The notes beneath the pieces are model-generated. The model searched no databases and was not told where the DNA came from. It saw only the letters and a program-made list of their open reading frames with translations. From JAOPZW01 sp963764585 (GTDB lineage: Bacteria > Actinomycetota > Thermoleophilia > Solirubrobacterales > Solirubrobacteraceae): 64,000 bases of DNA. The stretch is taken from contig CAVXTB010000006.1 of assembly GCA_963764585.1 (NCBI GenBank), positions 496,001-560,000 of the forward strand, given 5' to 3'. Each line of letters opens with the position of its first letter. Positions within the stretch are counted from its first letter, which is position 1. The translations under genes and the position numbers were made by a program. Below, in pieces: positions 38,489 to 46,065 of the stretch.

Positions 38489-38515
38489 ATGTACCGACCC
38501 CCCGAAGGAGGATGA
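38489..38515 (+). CDS. Possible 8-codon upstream frame ending on the carD start
   Basis: ATG 38489 opens MYRPPEGG and stops at TGA 38513-38515, which overlaps the carD ATG (38512-38514) as ATGA. The AAGGAGG Shine-Dalgarno lies inside this frame, too close to the carD ATG for normal initiation but well placed for reinitiation. Translation is not demonstrated. Confidence 0.35.
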   Translation: MYRPPEGG

Positions 38516-39084
38516 CCATTCCCGAAGTTAGTGACGTACAGCTCGTGGAGGACCTCGAAGCCGCAGAGCTCGAGCACATCGAGTTCGAGTGCGGTGACAA
38601 CGTCGTCTATCCGCATCATGGAGCGGGCAAGGTCCTGAAGAAGGAAGTCCGCAAGATGTTCGGGGAGGAGCGCGAGTACCTCACCATCAAGATCCTTCAT
38701 AACGACATGACCGTGATGGTCCCGTGTGAGAACGCGGCCCTTGCAGGCCTGCGCCGGGTCATCGACGAGGAGACGGTCAAGAAGGTGCTCGCCGTCCTGG
38801 AGGACGACGTCTCGGAGATGCCCAAGAACTGGAATCGCCGGTTCAAGCACAACCGCGACAAGATCAAGACGGGCGACATCTACGAGCTGGCAGAGGTGGT
38901 TCGCAACCTGGCGATCCGCGAGCATCAAAAGGGCCTCTCGACGGGCGAGAAGCAGATGTTCACCCGCGCGAAGAAGATCCTCGCCTCCGAGCTCATGTAC
39001 GCGCTCGACAAGGACGAGGACGAGGCGGAGGATCACCTCGACAACCTGCTGGCCGAGTCGGCGGGCGCGAAGGTCACCGCTTAA
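38512..39084 (+). CDS. carD: CarD-family RNA polymerase-binding regulator
   Basis: 190 residues. The RNAP-interacting Tudor-like domain starts near residue 28 (CGDNVVYPHHGAGKVLKKEV) and the C-terminal DNA-binding helical domain has the conserved Trp in KNWNRRFKHN. An N-terminal acidic extension of about 25 residues precedes the domain. The family stabilises open promoter complexes, notably rRNA promoters. AAGGAGG directly abuts the ATG, so the true start could be the rare ATT at 38518, with the SD 6 bases before it. Confidence 0.95.
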   Translation: MTIPEVSDVQLVEDLEAAELEHIEFECGDNVVYPHHGAGKVLKKEVRKMFGEEREYLTIKILHNDMTVMVPCENAALAGLRRVIDEETVKKVLAVLEDDVSEMPKNWNRRFKHNRDKIKTGDIYELAEVVRNLAIREHQKGLSTGEKQMFTRAKKILASELMYALDKDEDEAEDHLDNLLAESAGAKVTA

Positions 39085-39093
39085 GACGGTCCG

Positions 39094-39774
39094 ATGGCGG
39101 TCGCGCTCGTCGTGGCCGCAGGTCGTGGCGAACGCCTTGGGACGCCTGTGCCCAAGGCGTTCGTCATGTTGGCGGGGCGGCCGATGGTCGAGTGGTCGAT
39201 CGCCGCGCTCCGAGAGGTCGCGGCGATCGAGCAGATCGTCGTAGCGCTCCCGCCCGGCGCCGACGCCCCGCCCGGCACGCTCGGCGTGCCCGGCGGTTTG
39301 CAGCGGTCGCACTCGGTGCGCGCGGCGCTGGCGGCCGCGCCCGCGGGCTCGGACGTCGTGGTCCACGACGCGGCGCGGCCGCTCGTCAGCGCGTCGCTGA
39401 TCGTCGCGTGCCTCGACGCGCTGGCCGACGCCGACGCGGCGATCGCGGCGGCCCCGGTGACCGACACGATCAAGCAGTGCGCCGACGGCCGCGTCGAGCG
39501 CACCCTCGACCGCTCGCGGCTGTGGGCGGTGCAGACGCCGCAGGCGTTCCGCCGGGACGCGCTGGAGCGGGCGCTGGCGCTTCCGGATGCGGTGGTCGGC
39601 GCGGCCACGGACGACGCGGCGCTGGTGGAGGGGCTGGGCGGCGTCGTGCGCGTGGTGGAGGCGCCGCGCGAGAATTTTAAGGTCACGACGCCACTGGACG
39701 TGCGGGTCGCGGAGCTGCTGCTGCGCGAGCGGTCTGCCGCCGGCGCGGGCGGCGATGCGCTGCCAGGGCACTGA
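39094..39774 (+). CDS. ispD: 2-C-methyl-D-erythritol 4-phosphate cytidylyltransferase
   Basis: 226 residues. VVAAGRGERLGTPVPKAFVM (CTP binding, residues 6-25), VVHDAARPLVS (about 88) and TPQAFRRDAL plus ENFKVTTPLD near the C-terminus match IspD of the non-mevalonate isoprenoid pathway. The stop TGA is provided by the edge of a palindromic repeat. Its usual neighbour ispF is 5.8 kb downstream. Confidence 0.96.
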   Translation: MAVALVVAAGRGERLGTPVPKAFVMLAGRPMVEWSIAALREVAAIEQIVVALPPGADAPPGTLGVPGGLQRSHSVRAALAAAPAGSDVVVHDAARPLVSASLIVACLDALADADAAIAAAPVTDTIKQCADGRVERTLDRSRLWAVQTPQAFRRDALERALALPDAVVGAATDDAALVEGLGGVVRVVEAPRENFKVTTPLDVRVAELLLRERSAAGAGGDALPGH

Positions 39775-39868
39775 GGGCGGGTGGGCCCCGGCGCCGGCGG
39801 CGGCGACCGTGGTCACCAGCTGTTGTCCTGCAACAGCAATCGACCACGGTGCTGACGCCCTCATTGCC
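39767..39868. repeat. Palindromic repeat C: bidirectional terminator containing both stops
   Basis: The left arm (39767-39825) and right arm (39831-39868) face each other around TCCTG. Outer ends GGCACTGAGGGCG and (complement) GGCAATGAGGGCG match, as do the inner ACCGTGGTC..CTGTTG blocks. The unit is the same family as arms A/B at 25.5-26.1 kb but shorter and without the 180-bp insert. The ispD stop (39772-39774) and the stop of the convergent small gene (39861-39863) are the TGA in the two outer ends. Confidence 0.75.
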
Positions 39869-40112
39869 TGTCCTGCCGCCGCGTTGCGCCTCGCCCCCGA
39901 TTGCGCGGATGCTCCGCCGCCGCGCGCTCGTTCCCGCGCTTGTAGTTCCCCGTCCACCGCGCCATCACGAGCTGTGGGTCGCCGCCGGCGACCTCGTCCA
40001 GGAACGCCGCCGCGCGGCTGCCGCGCAACGTCGACGCGTGCCGGCCCTCGTGCGTGATGATCACGGTGCCGTTGTCGCGCTGCACGAACCGAAAGCCGGC
40101 GGGCCGGGCCAT
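39861..40112 (-). CDS. Small conserved protein of unknown function
   Basis: 83 residues: ARPAGFRFVQRDNGTVIITH, then EGRHASTLRGSRAAAFLDEV and LVMARWTGNYKRGNER. I recognise this as a conserved small bacterial protein without assigned function; strands with a THEGRHAST turn followed by a helix suggest a compact alpha/beta fold, and the NYKRGNER end is basic. The last residues and stop are read from repeat C. It is divergent from the RTX protein with a 46-base gap. Confidence 0.72.
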   Translation of the reverse strand: MARPAGFRFVQRDNGTVIITHEGRHASTLRGSRAAAFLDEVAGGDPQLVMARWTGNYKRGNERAAAEHPRNRGRGATRRQDRQ

Positions 40113-40158
40113 GGGTCGCACTGTAGGACCGTGCCCCTCGAGGGCGAACCTCACCCAC

Positions 40159-42453
40159 GTGCGGCGCGCCGCGATCACCGGCCTGCTCGTCGCCGCCTTC
40201 GGGGCGGCGCCCGCCCACGCGCGCGTCGCGCTGCTGGCCACCGGCACCAACGACGTCGCGCTCCTCGACGTCACCACCAACCAGGTCGTCGCGCGGCCTG
40301 CGCTGCCCGGCCCGTCGCGGGCGGTGGCGATCACGCGCGACGGCCGGCGGGCGTTCGCCGCGGCGGGCAACGCCGTCGGCGCCTTCGACTTCGGCATGGT
40401 CCCCGCGGCCCCGCTGCCCGGCACCCTGCCGTACACCGTCGCGACGCGCGACCTCGGCGCGCCCGCCGTCGGCATCGCCGTGTCGCCCGGCGGGGCGAGC
40501 GTCTACGCCGCCGCGGGCGGGCGGCTGTTCGTCCTCGACGCGCGCACGCTGGCCATCCGCCACCGCGTCGGCCTGCACGGCAAGGCCGCGGCGCTCGCGC
40601 TGTCGCAGCAGGGCACGCTCGCCGCCGTCGTCCTGAACAAGGGCCGCGTGGCGATGATCGCTCCCGGCGCGCCGAAGCTGCTGCGCCGCGTGAAGGTCAG
40701 GGGCGCGGCCGGCGTCGCGTTCGACGCGGCCGGGCGGGCGTGGGTGAGCGCGCGCGGGCGCCTGTACGCCGTGAGCCCGGGCAAGCGCAAGCCCGAGAAG
40801 CACCCGCTGTCACTCGGCAAGGGCGTCGGCGGCGCGATCGCCGCCTCGCCTGACGGCTCGACGCTGGCCGTGGGCGCCGCGCGGGGCGGCGACAAGGCGG
40901 CGCTGGTCGACGTCGCGGGGCGCCACGTGCGCCGCTTCCGCTCGGGCCGCGGCCCCGGCGCGCCGGGCTGGTCGCCCGACGCCGTGCGCGTCTACGTGGC
41001 CGATGGCGGCGGCGCGAGCCTCTCGCTCGTCAGCCCGTTCCGCCACCGCCGCCTGGGCTCGATCGCGCTGCCCGGCACGACGCCGCTCGGCGTCGCCGTC
41101 CAGCCCGGCCTCGCGCGCGTGCAGGGCAGCGCCGGCAACGACGCGATCACCGGCACGCGGCTGCGCGACCTCATCGCCGGCCTGGCGGGGGACGACACGC
41201 TCAAGGGCGGCCGCGAGAACGACATCCTCGAGGGCGGCGACGGCAACGACACCCTCGCGGGCGGCTCCTACGACGACCACCTGTTCGGCGATCTCGGCGA
41301 CGACGTCCTCAACGGCGGCTCGGGCAACGACCACCTCTCCGGCGCCGACGGCAACGACCGCGGCGACGGCGGCACCGGCGACGACTCGATCCATGGCGGC
41401 CCCGGCAACGACTACCTCGACGGCGGCCCCGGCGACGACCACGTGTTCGGCGAGGCCGGCGACGACGAGATCGTCGACTCGACCTTCGGCAACGATCGCC
41501 GGCTCTACGGCGGGCCCGGCAACGACCTCATCAAGGGCGGGCGCGGCTCGGACCTCATCAAGGGCGGCGACGGCAACGACCAGCTCTACGGCGAGTCGGG
41601 CACCGAGAACGTGACCGGCGGCGACGGCGACGACCTCATCGACGGCGGCGCCGCGCGCGACATCCTCGCCGGCAACAACGGCTCGGACGTCATCCACGGC
41701 GACTCGGGCGACGACACGCTCGAGGGCGGCAACGGCGCCGACCAGATCGACGGCGGCTCGGGCCCCGACGAGCTCTTCGGCGACGACGGCGACGACCTCG
41801 TCGTCGGCGGCCCCGATCCCGACGTCGTCGACGGTGGCGCCGGCGACGACACGATCCGCGCCGCCGACGACAGCCGCGACGAGATCGACTGCGGCGAGGG
41901 CAACGACACCGTCTACGTCGAGGCCGACGCGCCCACCCGCGACGCGCTGCTCAACTGCGAGACGGTCATCGCCGTCCCGCCCGAGGGCGCCAACGACTCC
42001 GACGCCGCCTCGGTCATCTCCGGCACCCAGAACCGCGACGTCCTGCACGGCACGCCCGGCGACGACTCGCTGTTCGGCAAGGGCGGGCCCGACGCGCTGT
42101 TCGGCGCGGGCGGCGACGACTACGTCGACGGCGAGTACGGCAACGACGAGCTGCACGGCGGCCCCGGCAACGACACCATCGCGGGCCGCTCGGGCGACGA
42201 CCGCATCTTCGGCGACGCGGGCGACGACCACATCACCGGCGACCGTGGCTTCGACCACATCGCCGGCGGCTCGGGCGACGACGAGATCTTCGGCAACCTC
42301 GACCCCGACACGATCTCCGGCGGCCCCGGCAACGATCGCATCAACGTCGTCCGCGGCGACCTCGACGCCGTCAAGTGCGGCCCCGGCCACGACGTCGTCT
42401 TCGCGGACCCCGGCGACAAGGTCGCCGGGGACTGCGAGGACGTGCGGCGCTAG
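40159..42453 (+). CDS. Secreted propeller-RTX exoprotein
   Basis: 764 residues from GTG 40159, giving a Sec signal (VRRAAITGLLVAAFGAAPAHA). Residues about 25-320 look like YVTN/WD-type propeller blades (VAITRDGRRAFAAA, GIAVSPGGASVYAA). Residues about 320-587 and 617-730 are RTX nonapeptides of the type GGxGNDxLxG, about 35 units in two blocks separated by a Cys-containing linker. These bind Ca2+ outside the cell. Normally RTX proteins leave by type I secretion without a Sec signal; here no T1SS genes are seen. Function unknown: matrix, adhesion or an enzyme-like role. Confidence 0.88.
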   Translation: MRRAAITGLLVAAFGAAPAHARVALLATGTNDVALLDVTTNQVVARPALPGPSRAVAITRDGRRAFAAAGNAVGAFDFGMVPAAPLPGTLPYTVATRDLGAPAVGIAVSPGGASVYAAAGGRLFVLDARTLAIRHRVGLHGKAAALALSQQGTLAAVVLNKGRVAMIAPGAPKLLRRVKVRGAAGVAFDAAGRAWVSARGRLYAVSPGKRKPEKHPLSLGKGVGGAIAASPDGSTLAVGAARGGDKAALVDVAGRHVRRFRSGRGPGAPGWSPDAVRVYVADGGGASLSLVSPFRHRRLGSIALPGTTPLGVAVQPGLARVQGSAGNDAITGTRLRDLIAGLAGDDTLKGGRENDILEGGDGNDTLAGGSYDDHLFGDLGDDVLNGGSGNDHLSGADGNDRGDGGTGDDSIHGGPGNDYLDGGPGDDHVFGEAGDDEIVDSTFGNDRRLYGGPGNDLIKGGRGSDLIKGGDGNDQLYGESGTENVTGGDGDDLIDGGAARDILAGNNGSDVIHGDSGDDTLEGGNGADQIDGGSGPDELFGDDGDDLVVGGPDPDVVDGGAGDDTIRAADDSRDEIDCGEGNDTVYVEADAPTRDALLNCETVIAVPPEGANDSDAASVISGTQNRDVLHGTPGDDSLFGKGGPDALFGAGGDDYVDGEYGNDELHGGPGNDTIAGRSGDDRIFGDAGDDHITGDRGFDHIAGGSGDDEIFGNLDPDTISGGPGNDRINVVRGDLDAVKCGPGHDVVFADPGDKVAGDCEDVRR

Positions 42454-43226
42454 AGCGACCGCTGATAGGTCCCGAACGCGCGCGTCGCGAACCACGCGCA
42501 CAGGACGACGAGGGCGGCGAGCAGGCCGATGCGGCTGGCGACGAGGCCCCAGTCGATCTTCTGCATCGCGGCCGAGCGGCCGGCCTCGACGGCCCAGTTG
42601 ACCGGGTTGAGCTTGGACACGGTGCGGATCCAGCCGGGGACGAGGCTCTGCTGCATCAGCGCCGAGGACAGGAAGGTCAGCGGCAGCAGGACCAGGCTCA
42701 CTGCGCCGATCAGCGACTCGCGCTGGCGCGCGAGCACGCCGACGCCGTTCGACAGCGACGCGAACGCGGCCCCGAGCAGCGCGGCGACGAGGATCAGGAT
42801 CAGCACGCCGCCCACGCCGCCGGCGTAGTCGGCCCCGAGCGCCAGCGCGAGCAGCACGATCACCACGGTCTGCACGACGATGGCGACCATCGCGTAGACG
42901 ACGCTCCCCAGGTTCAGCGCGCCGCGCCACACCGGCGAGGCCAGGACGCGGTCCATGACGCCGCCGTTGATGTCCTCGATGAACGCCATGCCGGTCCAGC
43001 CGGCCGACGACACGGCGAGCATCACGACGATGCCCGGCGTGAGGAAGTCGATGTACGAGCCGTCGTCGAAGCCGGGGATCTGCGTGACCGCCTTGAAGAG
43101 CGCCCCGAAGAGCAGCAGCCAGATGATCGGCTGGGTCAGGGTGATGCCCAGGTAGGCGGGCTGGCGCACGAACACACGCAGGTGGCGCAGGCTCACCTGC
43201 CAGGTCTGGCGCAGCGCGGTCGTCAT
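42450..43226 (-). CDS. ABC-2 type exporter permease
   Basis: 258 residues, six hydrophobic helices, with the ABC-2 signature region GGVMDRVLASPVWRGALNLG about residues 87-106 and a LMQQSLVPGWIRTVSKLNPV segment. It is the partner of the ATPase 4 bases upstream (ATGA overlap), a DrrB-like exporter. Likely efflux of a drug or lipid; substrate unknown. It shares a CTAG double stop with the RTX gene. Confidence 0.92.
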   Translation of the reverse strand: MTTALRQTWQVSLRHLRVFVRQPAYLGITLTQPIIWLLLFGALFKAVTQIPGFDDGSYIDFLTPGIVVMLAVSSAGWTGMAFIEDINGGVMDRVLASPVWRGALNLGSVVYAMVAIVVQTVVIVLLALALGADYAGGVGGVLILILVAALLGAAFASLSNGVGVLARQRESLIGAVSLVLLPLTFLSSALMQQSLVPGWIRTVSKLNPVNWAVEAGRSAAMQKIDWGLVASRIGLLAALVVLCAWFATRAFGTYQRSL

Positions 43227-44182
43227 GCCGCCACCTCCTGGTGATCGAAGGCGCGCCCGGCATGGCGCAGGTAGACGTCGTCCAGCGACGGCCTGGCCAG
43301 CGTGACCGAGGCGGCCTTCACGCCGTAGGCGTCGAGCGCCGTCAGGACGGCCGGGATCGCGACGGCGCCGTTGCCGGCTCGGGCGCGCAGGGTCCTGCCG
43401 TCGACCGACGCTTGGCCAACCCCGGCGACGTCCTCGAGCGCGCGCCGCGCAGCGGCGTGGTCGGGATCGACGAGCTCGATCTGGATCGTGTCGCCCTCGA
43501 GCTCGGACTTCAGCTCGTCGGGCGTGCCCTCGGCGACGATCCGCCCGCGATCGACGATCGCCAGTTGCGAGGCCAGCCGATCGGCCTCCTCGAGGTAGTG
43601 GGTGGTGAGCAGGATCGTCATCTGCTCCTCGCGCGCCAGGCGCTCGATCTCGCCCCACATGTCGGCGCGCGCCTCGGGGTCGAGGCCCGTCGTGGGCTCG
43701 TCGAGGAACAGCACCTGGGGGCGGTGGATGAGGCCCATGGCGACGTCGAGGCGGCGCTGCATCCCGCCCGAGTAGGTCTTGGCCTGGCGGTCGGCCGCGT
43801 CGGCGAGCCCGAAGCGCTCGAGCGCCTCGCCGGCGCGCCTGCGCAGCTCGCGGCCGGTGATGCCGTACAGCTCGCCCTGGAGCACGAGGTTCTCGCGCCC
43901 GGTCGCCTCGGGATCCAGCCCGTGCTTCTGGCCGACCACGCCGATCGCGTGGCGCACGCGCACCGGCTCGGCGAGCACGTCGATCCCCGCGACGCGCGCG
44001 CTGCCGCCGTCGGGTCGCGATAGCGTCGTCAGGATCCGCACGGTGGTCGACTTGCCCGCGCCGTTGGGGCCGAGCAGCCCGAAGATGGTGCCCGACCGCA
44101 CGGCTAGGCTCAGGCCGTCGAGCGCCCGGACGTCGGGCGGGTAGGTCTTCGTCAGCTCGTCTGCTTGGATGGCGAATGTCAT
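43223..44182 (-). CDS. ABC exporter ATPase, DrrA type
   Basis: 319 residues from ATG 44182 with AGGAGA 6 bases upstream. Walker A GPNGAGKST, signature YSGGMQRRLD, Walker B VLFLDEPTTGLD and switch His are intact. The C-terminal extension (about 225-319, ending LDDVYLRHAGRAF) is typical of DrrA/NodI-like ATPases. It powers the permease encoded next. Its expression is likely set by the divergent MarR. Confidence 0.94.
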   Translation of the reverse strand: MTFAIQADELTKTYPPDVRALDGLSLAVRSGTIFGLLGPNGAGKSTTVRILTTLSRPDGGSARVAGIDVLAEPVRVRHAIGVVGQKHGLDPEATGRENLVLQGELYGITGRELRRRAGEALERFGLADAADRQAKTYSGGMQRRLDVAMGLIHRPQVLFLDEPTTGLDPEARADMWGEIERLAREEQMTILLTTHYLEEADRLASQLAIVDRGRIVAEGTPDELKSELEGDTIQIELVDPDHAAARRALEDVAGVGQASVDGRTLRARAGNGAVAIPAVLTALDAYGVKAASVTLARPSLDDVYLRHAGRAFDHQEVAA

Positions 44183-44238
44183 CGGGTCTCCTGTGAAATC
44201 TCTCACGAGCAAAGTATCTTAATCATCAAGAGGTCAGA

Positions 44239-44721
44239 TTGGCAAGCCGAAAACGACAGATCTTCGACGAGCTCATCTACGAGGTGCGCCGCTCGCAGAA
44301 CGCCACGGACCGCTTCGACCAGGCGGTGGCCGACGCGATCGGGCTCAACCGGACCGACATGCGCTGCCTGGACGTGATCCAGCGCGAAGGGCCCGTCCCC
44401 GCGGGGCGGCTCGCCGAGGAGACCGGCCTCACGACGGGGGCGATCACGACGGTCCTCGACCGCCTGGAGCGCGGCGGCTTCGCCCGCCGCGTGCGCGATC
44501 CCGGCGATCGCCGGCGCGTGCTCGTGGAGGTCACGCCCGAGGCGTTCCACGGCGCCGCCGACTACTACGGCGAGCACATGGCGCTCTCCGAGCGCCTCTA
44601 CCGCCGCTACACCGAGGAGCAGCTTCAGATGTTCCTCGAGTGGGTCCGCGAGGGCCGCGAGCTCAACGAGCGCGAGGCGGCCAAGCTCGAGACGCGCACG
44701 CGCAAGGAGCGCGGCGGCTAG
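44239..44721 (+). CDS. MarR-family regulator of the ABC exporter
   Basis: 160 residues from TTG 44239 with AAGAGG 5 bases upstream. The winged helix is NRTDMRCLDVIQREGPVPAG, then LAEETGLTTGAITTVLDRLE and the wing RRVRDPGDRRRVLVE. It is divergent from the DrrA-like ATPase; the 56-base gap is notably AT-rich for this genome and includes CTTAATCATCAAG (44218-44230), an imperfect palindrome that may be its operator. Confidence 0.92.
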   Translation: MASRKRQIFDELIYEVRRSQNATDRFDQAVADAIGLNRTDMRCLDVIQREGPVPAGRLAEETGLTTGAITTVLDRLERGGFARRVRDPGDRRRVLVEVTPEAFHGAADYYGEHMALSERLYRRYTEEQLQMFLEWVREGRELNEREAAKLETRTRKERGG

Positions 44722-44743
44722 GCGATGGGAGAATCCGCCGCCC

Positions 44744-45574
44744 GTGCTCACCGACTACCACGTCCACCTGCGCCCCGACGACGTCGACGAGACGCCCGCC
44801 GAGCGCTACCTGACCGCCGCCAACGCCGAGCGCTACCGCGCGGTCGCGACCGAGCGCGGGATCGAGGAGCTCGGCGTGGCCGAGCACGTCTACCGCTTCA
44901 CGCAGGCCCTCGACGTCTGGCAGCACGAGCTGTGGCGCCACTCCGCGCGCGACGACCTCGATGCCTACTGCGCCTTCGTGCGCGAGGAGACCGACCTTCG
45001 GCTGGGCATCGAGGCCGACTTCATCCCGGGCCGCGAGGATCGGATGGCCGAACTGCTGGCCGCCCGCGAGTTCGACTACGTCGTCGGCTCGATCCACTTC
45101 GTCGGCGACGGCGCGCTCGACTACGACCGCTACGACGTCTGGGCGACCACCGGCTCGCCCGAGCGCGTGTGGCGCACGTACTTCGAGTGGCTGGCGCAGG
45201 CCGCGATGAGCGGCATGTTCGACATCCTCGCCCACCCGGACCTCGTCAAGTACTGGGGCCGCGAGCGCCCGTGGCCCGATCGCGACCTGCGCTACTTCTA
45301 CGAGGTCGCGATGGAGGGGATCGCCGAGTCGGGGATCGCGGTCGAGGTGTCGACCGCCGGGCTGCGCAAGCCCGTCGGCGAGCTGTACCCGGCGCGCGCC
45401 TTCCTGGAGATGGTCGTCGACGCCGGCAACCCGATCGCGCTGTCGAGCGACGCCCACACGCCCGACGACCTCGGGCGCGACTACGAGCAGGCGCTCGAGC
45501 TGCTCGACGACCTCGGCGTGCGCGAGCTGGCCGTCTTCGAGGGGCGTGAGCGCCGGCTGGAGCCGATCGGATGA
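44744..45574 (+). CDS. PHP-family phosphatase (histidinol-phosphatase type)
   Basis: 276 residues. The PHP metal-binding motifs are DYHVHLR (residues 4-10), LGVAEHVYR, LGIEADF, GSIHFVGD and LSSDAHTPDD. It is most like HisJ/HisK histidinol-phosphate phosphatases, but no other his gene is nearby and a different sugar phosphate is possible. GAGAAT (44729-44734) lies 9 bases before the GTG. The stop overlaps ispF (ATGA). Confidence 0.88.
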   Translation: MLTDYHVHLRPDDVDETPAERYLTAANAERYRAVATERGIEELGVAEHVYRFTQALDVWQHELWRHSARDDLDAYCAFVREETDLRLGIEADFIPGREDRMAELLAAREFDYVVGSIHFVGDGALDYDRYDVWATTGSPERVWRTYFEWLAQAAMSGMFDILAHPDLVKYWGRERPWPDRDLRYFYEVAMEGIAESGIAVEVSTAGLRKPVGELYPARAFLEMVVDAGNPIALSSDAHTPDDLGRDYEQALELLDDLGVRELAVFEGRERRLEPIG

Positions 45575-46065
45575 CGACCGCCGGCATCGGGTGGGACTCG
45601 CACCGGCTCGTGGCCGGGCGGCCGCTGATCCTCGGCGGCGTGACGATCCCGCACGACCGCGGGCTCGACGGCCACTCCGACGCGGACGTCCTCGCCCACG
45701 CGGTCATGGACGCGCTGCTCGGCGCCGCCGGCCTGGGCGACATCGGCCAGCACTTCCCCGACAGCGACGAGCGCTATCGCGACGCCGACTCGATGGCTCT
45801 ACTGCGCGAGGTCGTCGCGCTGCTGGGCGGGCGCGGCCTGCGCGTCGCGCACGTCGACACGACGGTGCTCATGGAGCGCCCGAAGCTGGGCGAGCGCCGC
45901 GAGGCGATCCGCGCGTCGCTCGCCGAGAGCCTCGGCGTCGCCGCCGCGCACGTCAACGTCAAGGCGTCGACGGGCGAGGGGATGGGCTTCGTCGGGCGCG
46001 AGGAGGGCGTCGCCGCGCTCGCGGTGGCCACGCTGCAAAGCGCGCAGGCTGATCGAGCGCCCTAG
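45571..46065 (+). CDS. ispF: 2-C-methyl-D-erythritol 2,4-cyclodiphosphate synthase
   Basis: 164 residues. Zn ligands Asp 9, His 11 (GIGWDSHRL) and His 43 (GHSDADVLAH) match Asp8, His10 and His42 in E. coli, and LGDIGQHFPDSD is conserved. It follows IspD in the MEP pathway (with IspE between). It is co-translated with the PHP gene and separated from ispD. It shares a CTAG double stop with the convergent secreted protein. Confidence 0.97.
   Translation: MTTAGIGWDSHRLVAGRPLILGGVTIPHDRGLDGHSDADVLAHAVMDALLGAAGLGDIGQHFPDSDERYRDADSMALLREVVALLGGRGLRVAHVDTTVLMERPKLGERREAIRASLAESLGVAAAHVNVKASTGEGMGFVGREEGVAALAVATLQSAQADRAP

Noticed and set aside
41100..42350. Tandem DNA repeats as a structural or regulatory array
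   Set aside because: They encode the RTX nonapeptides in one continuous frame of a secreted protein.
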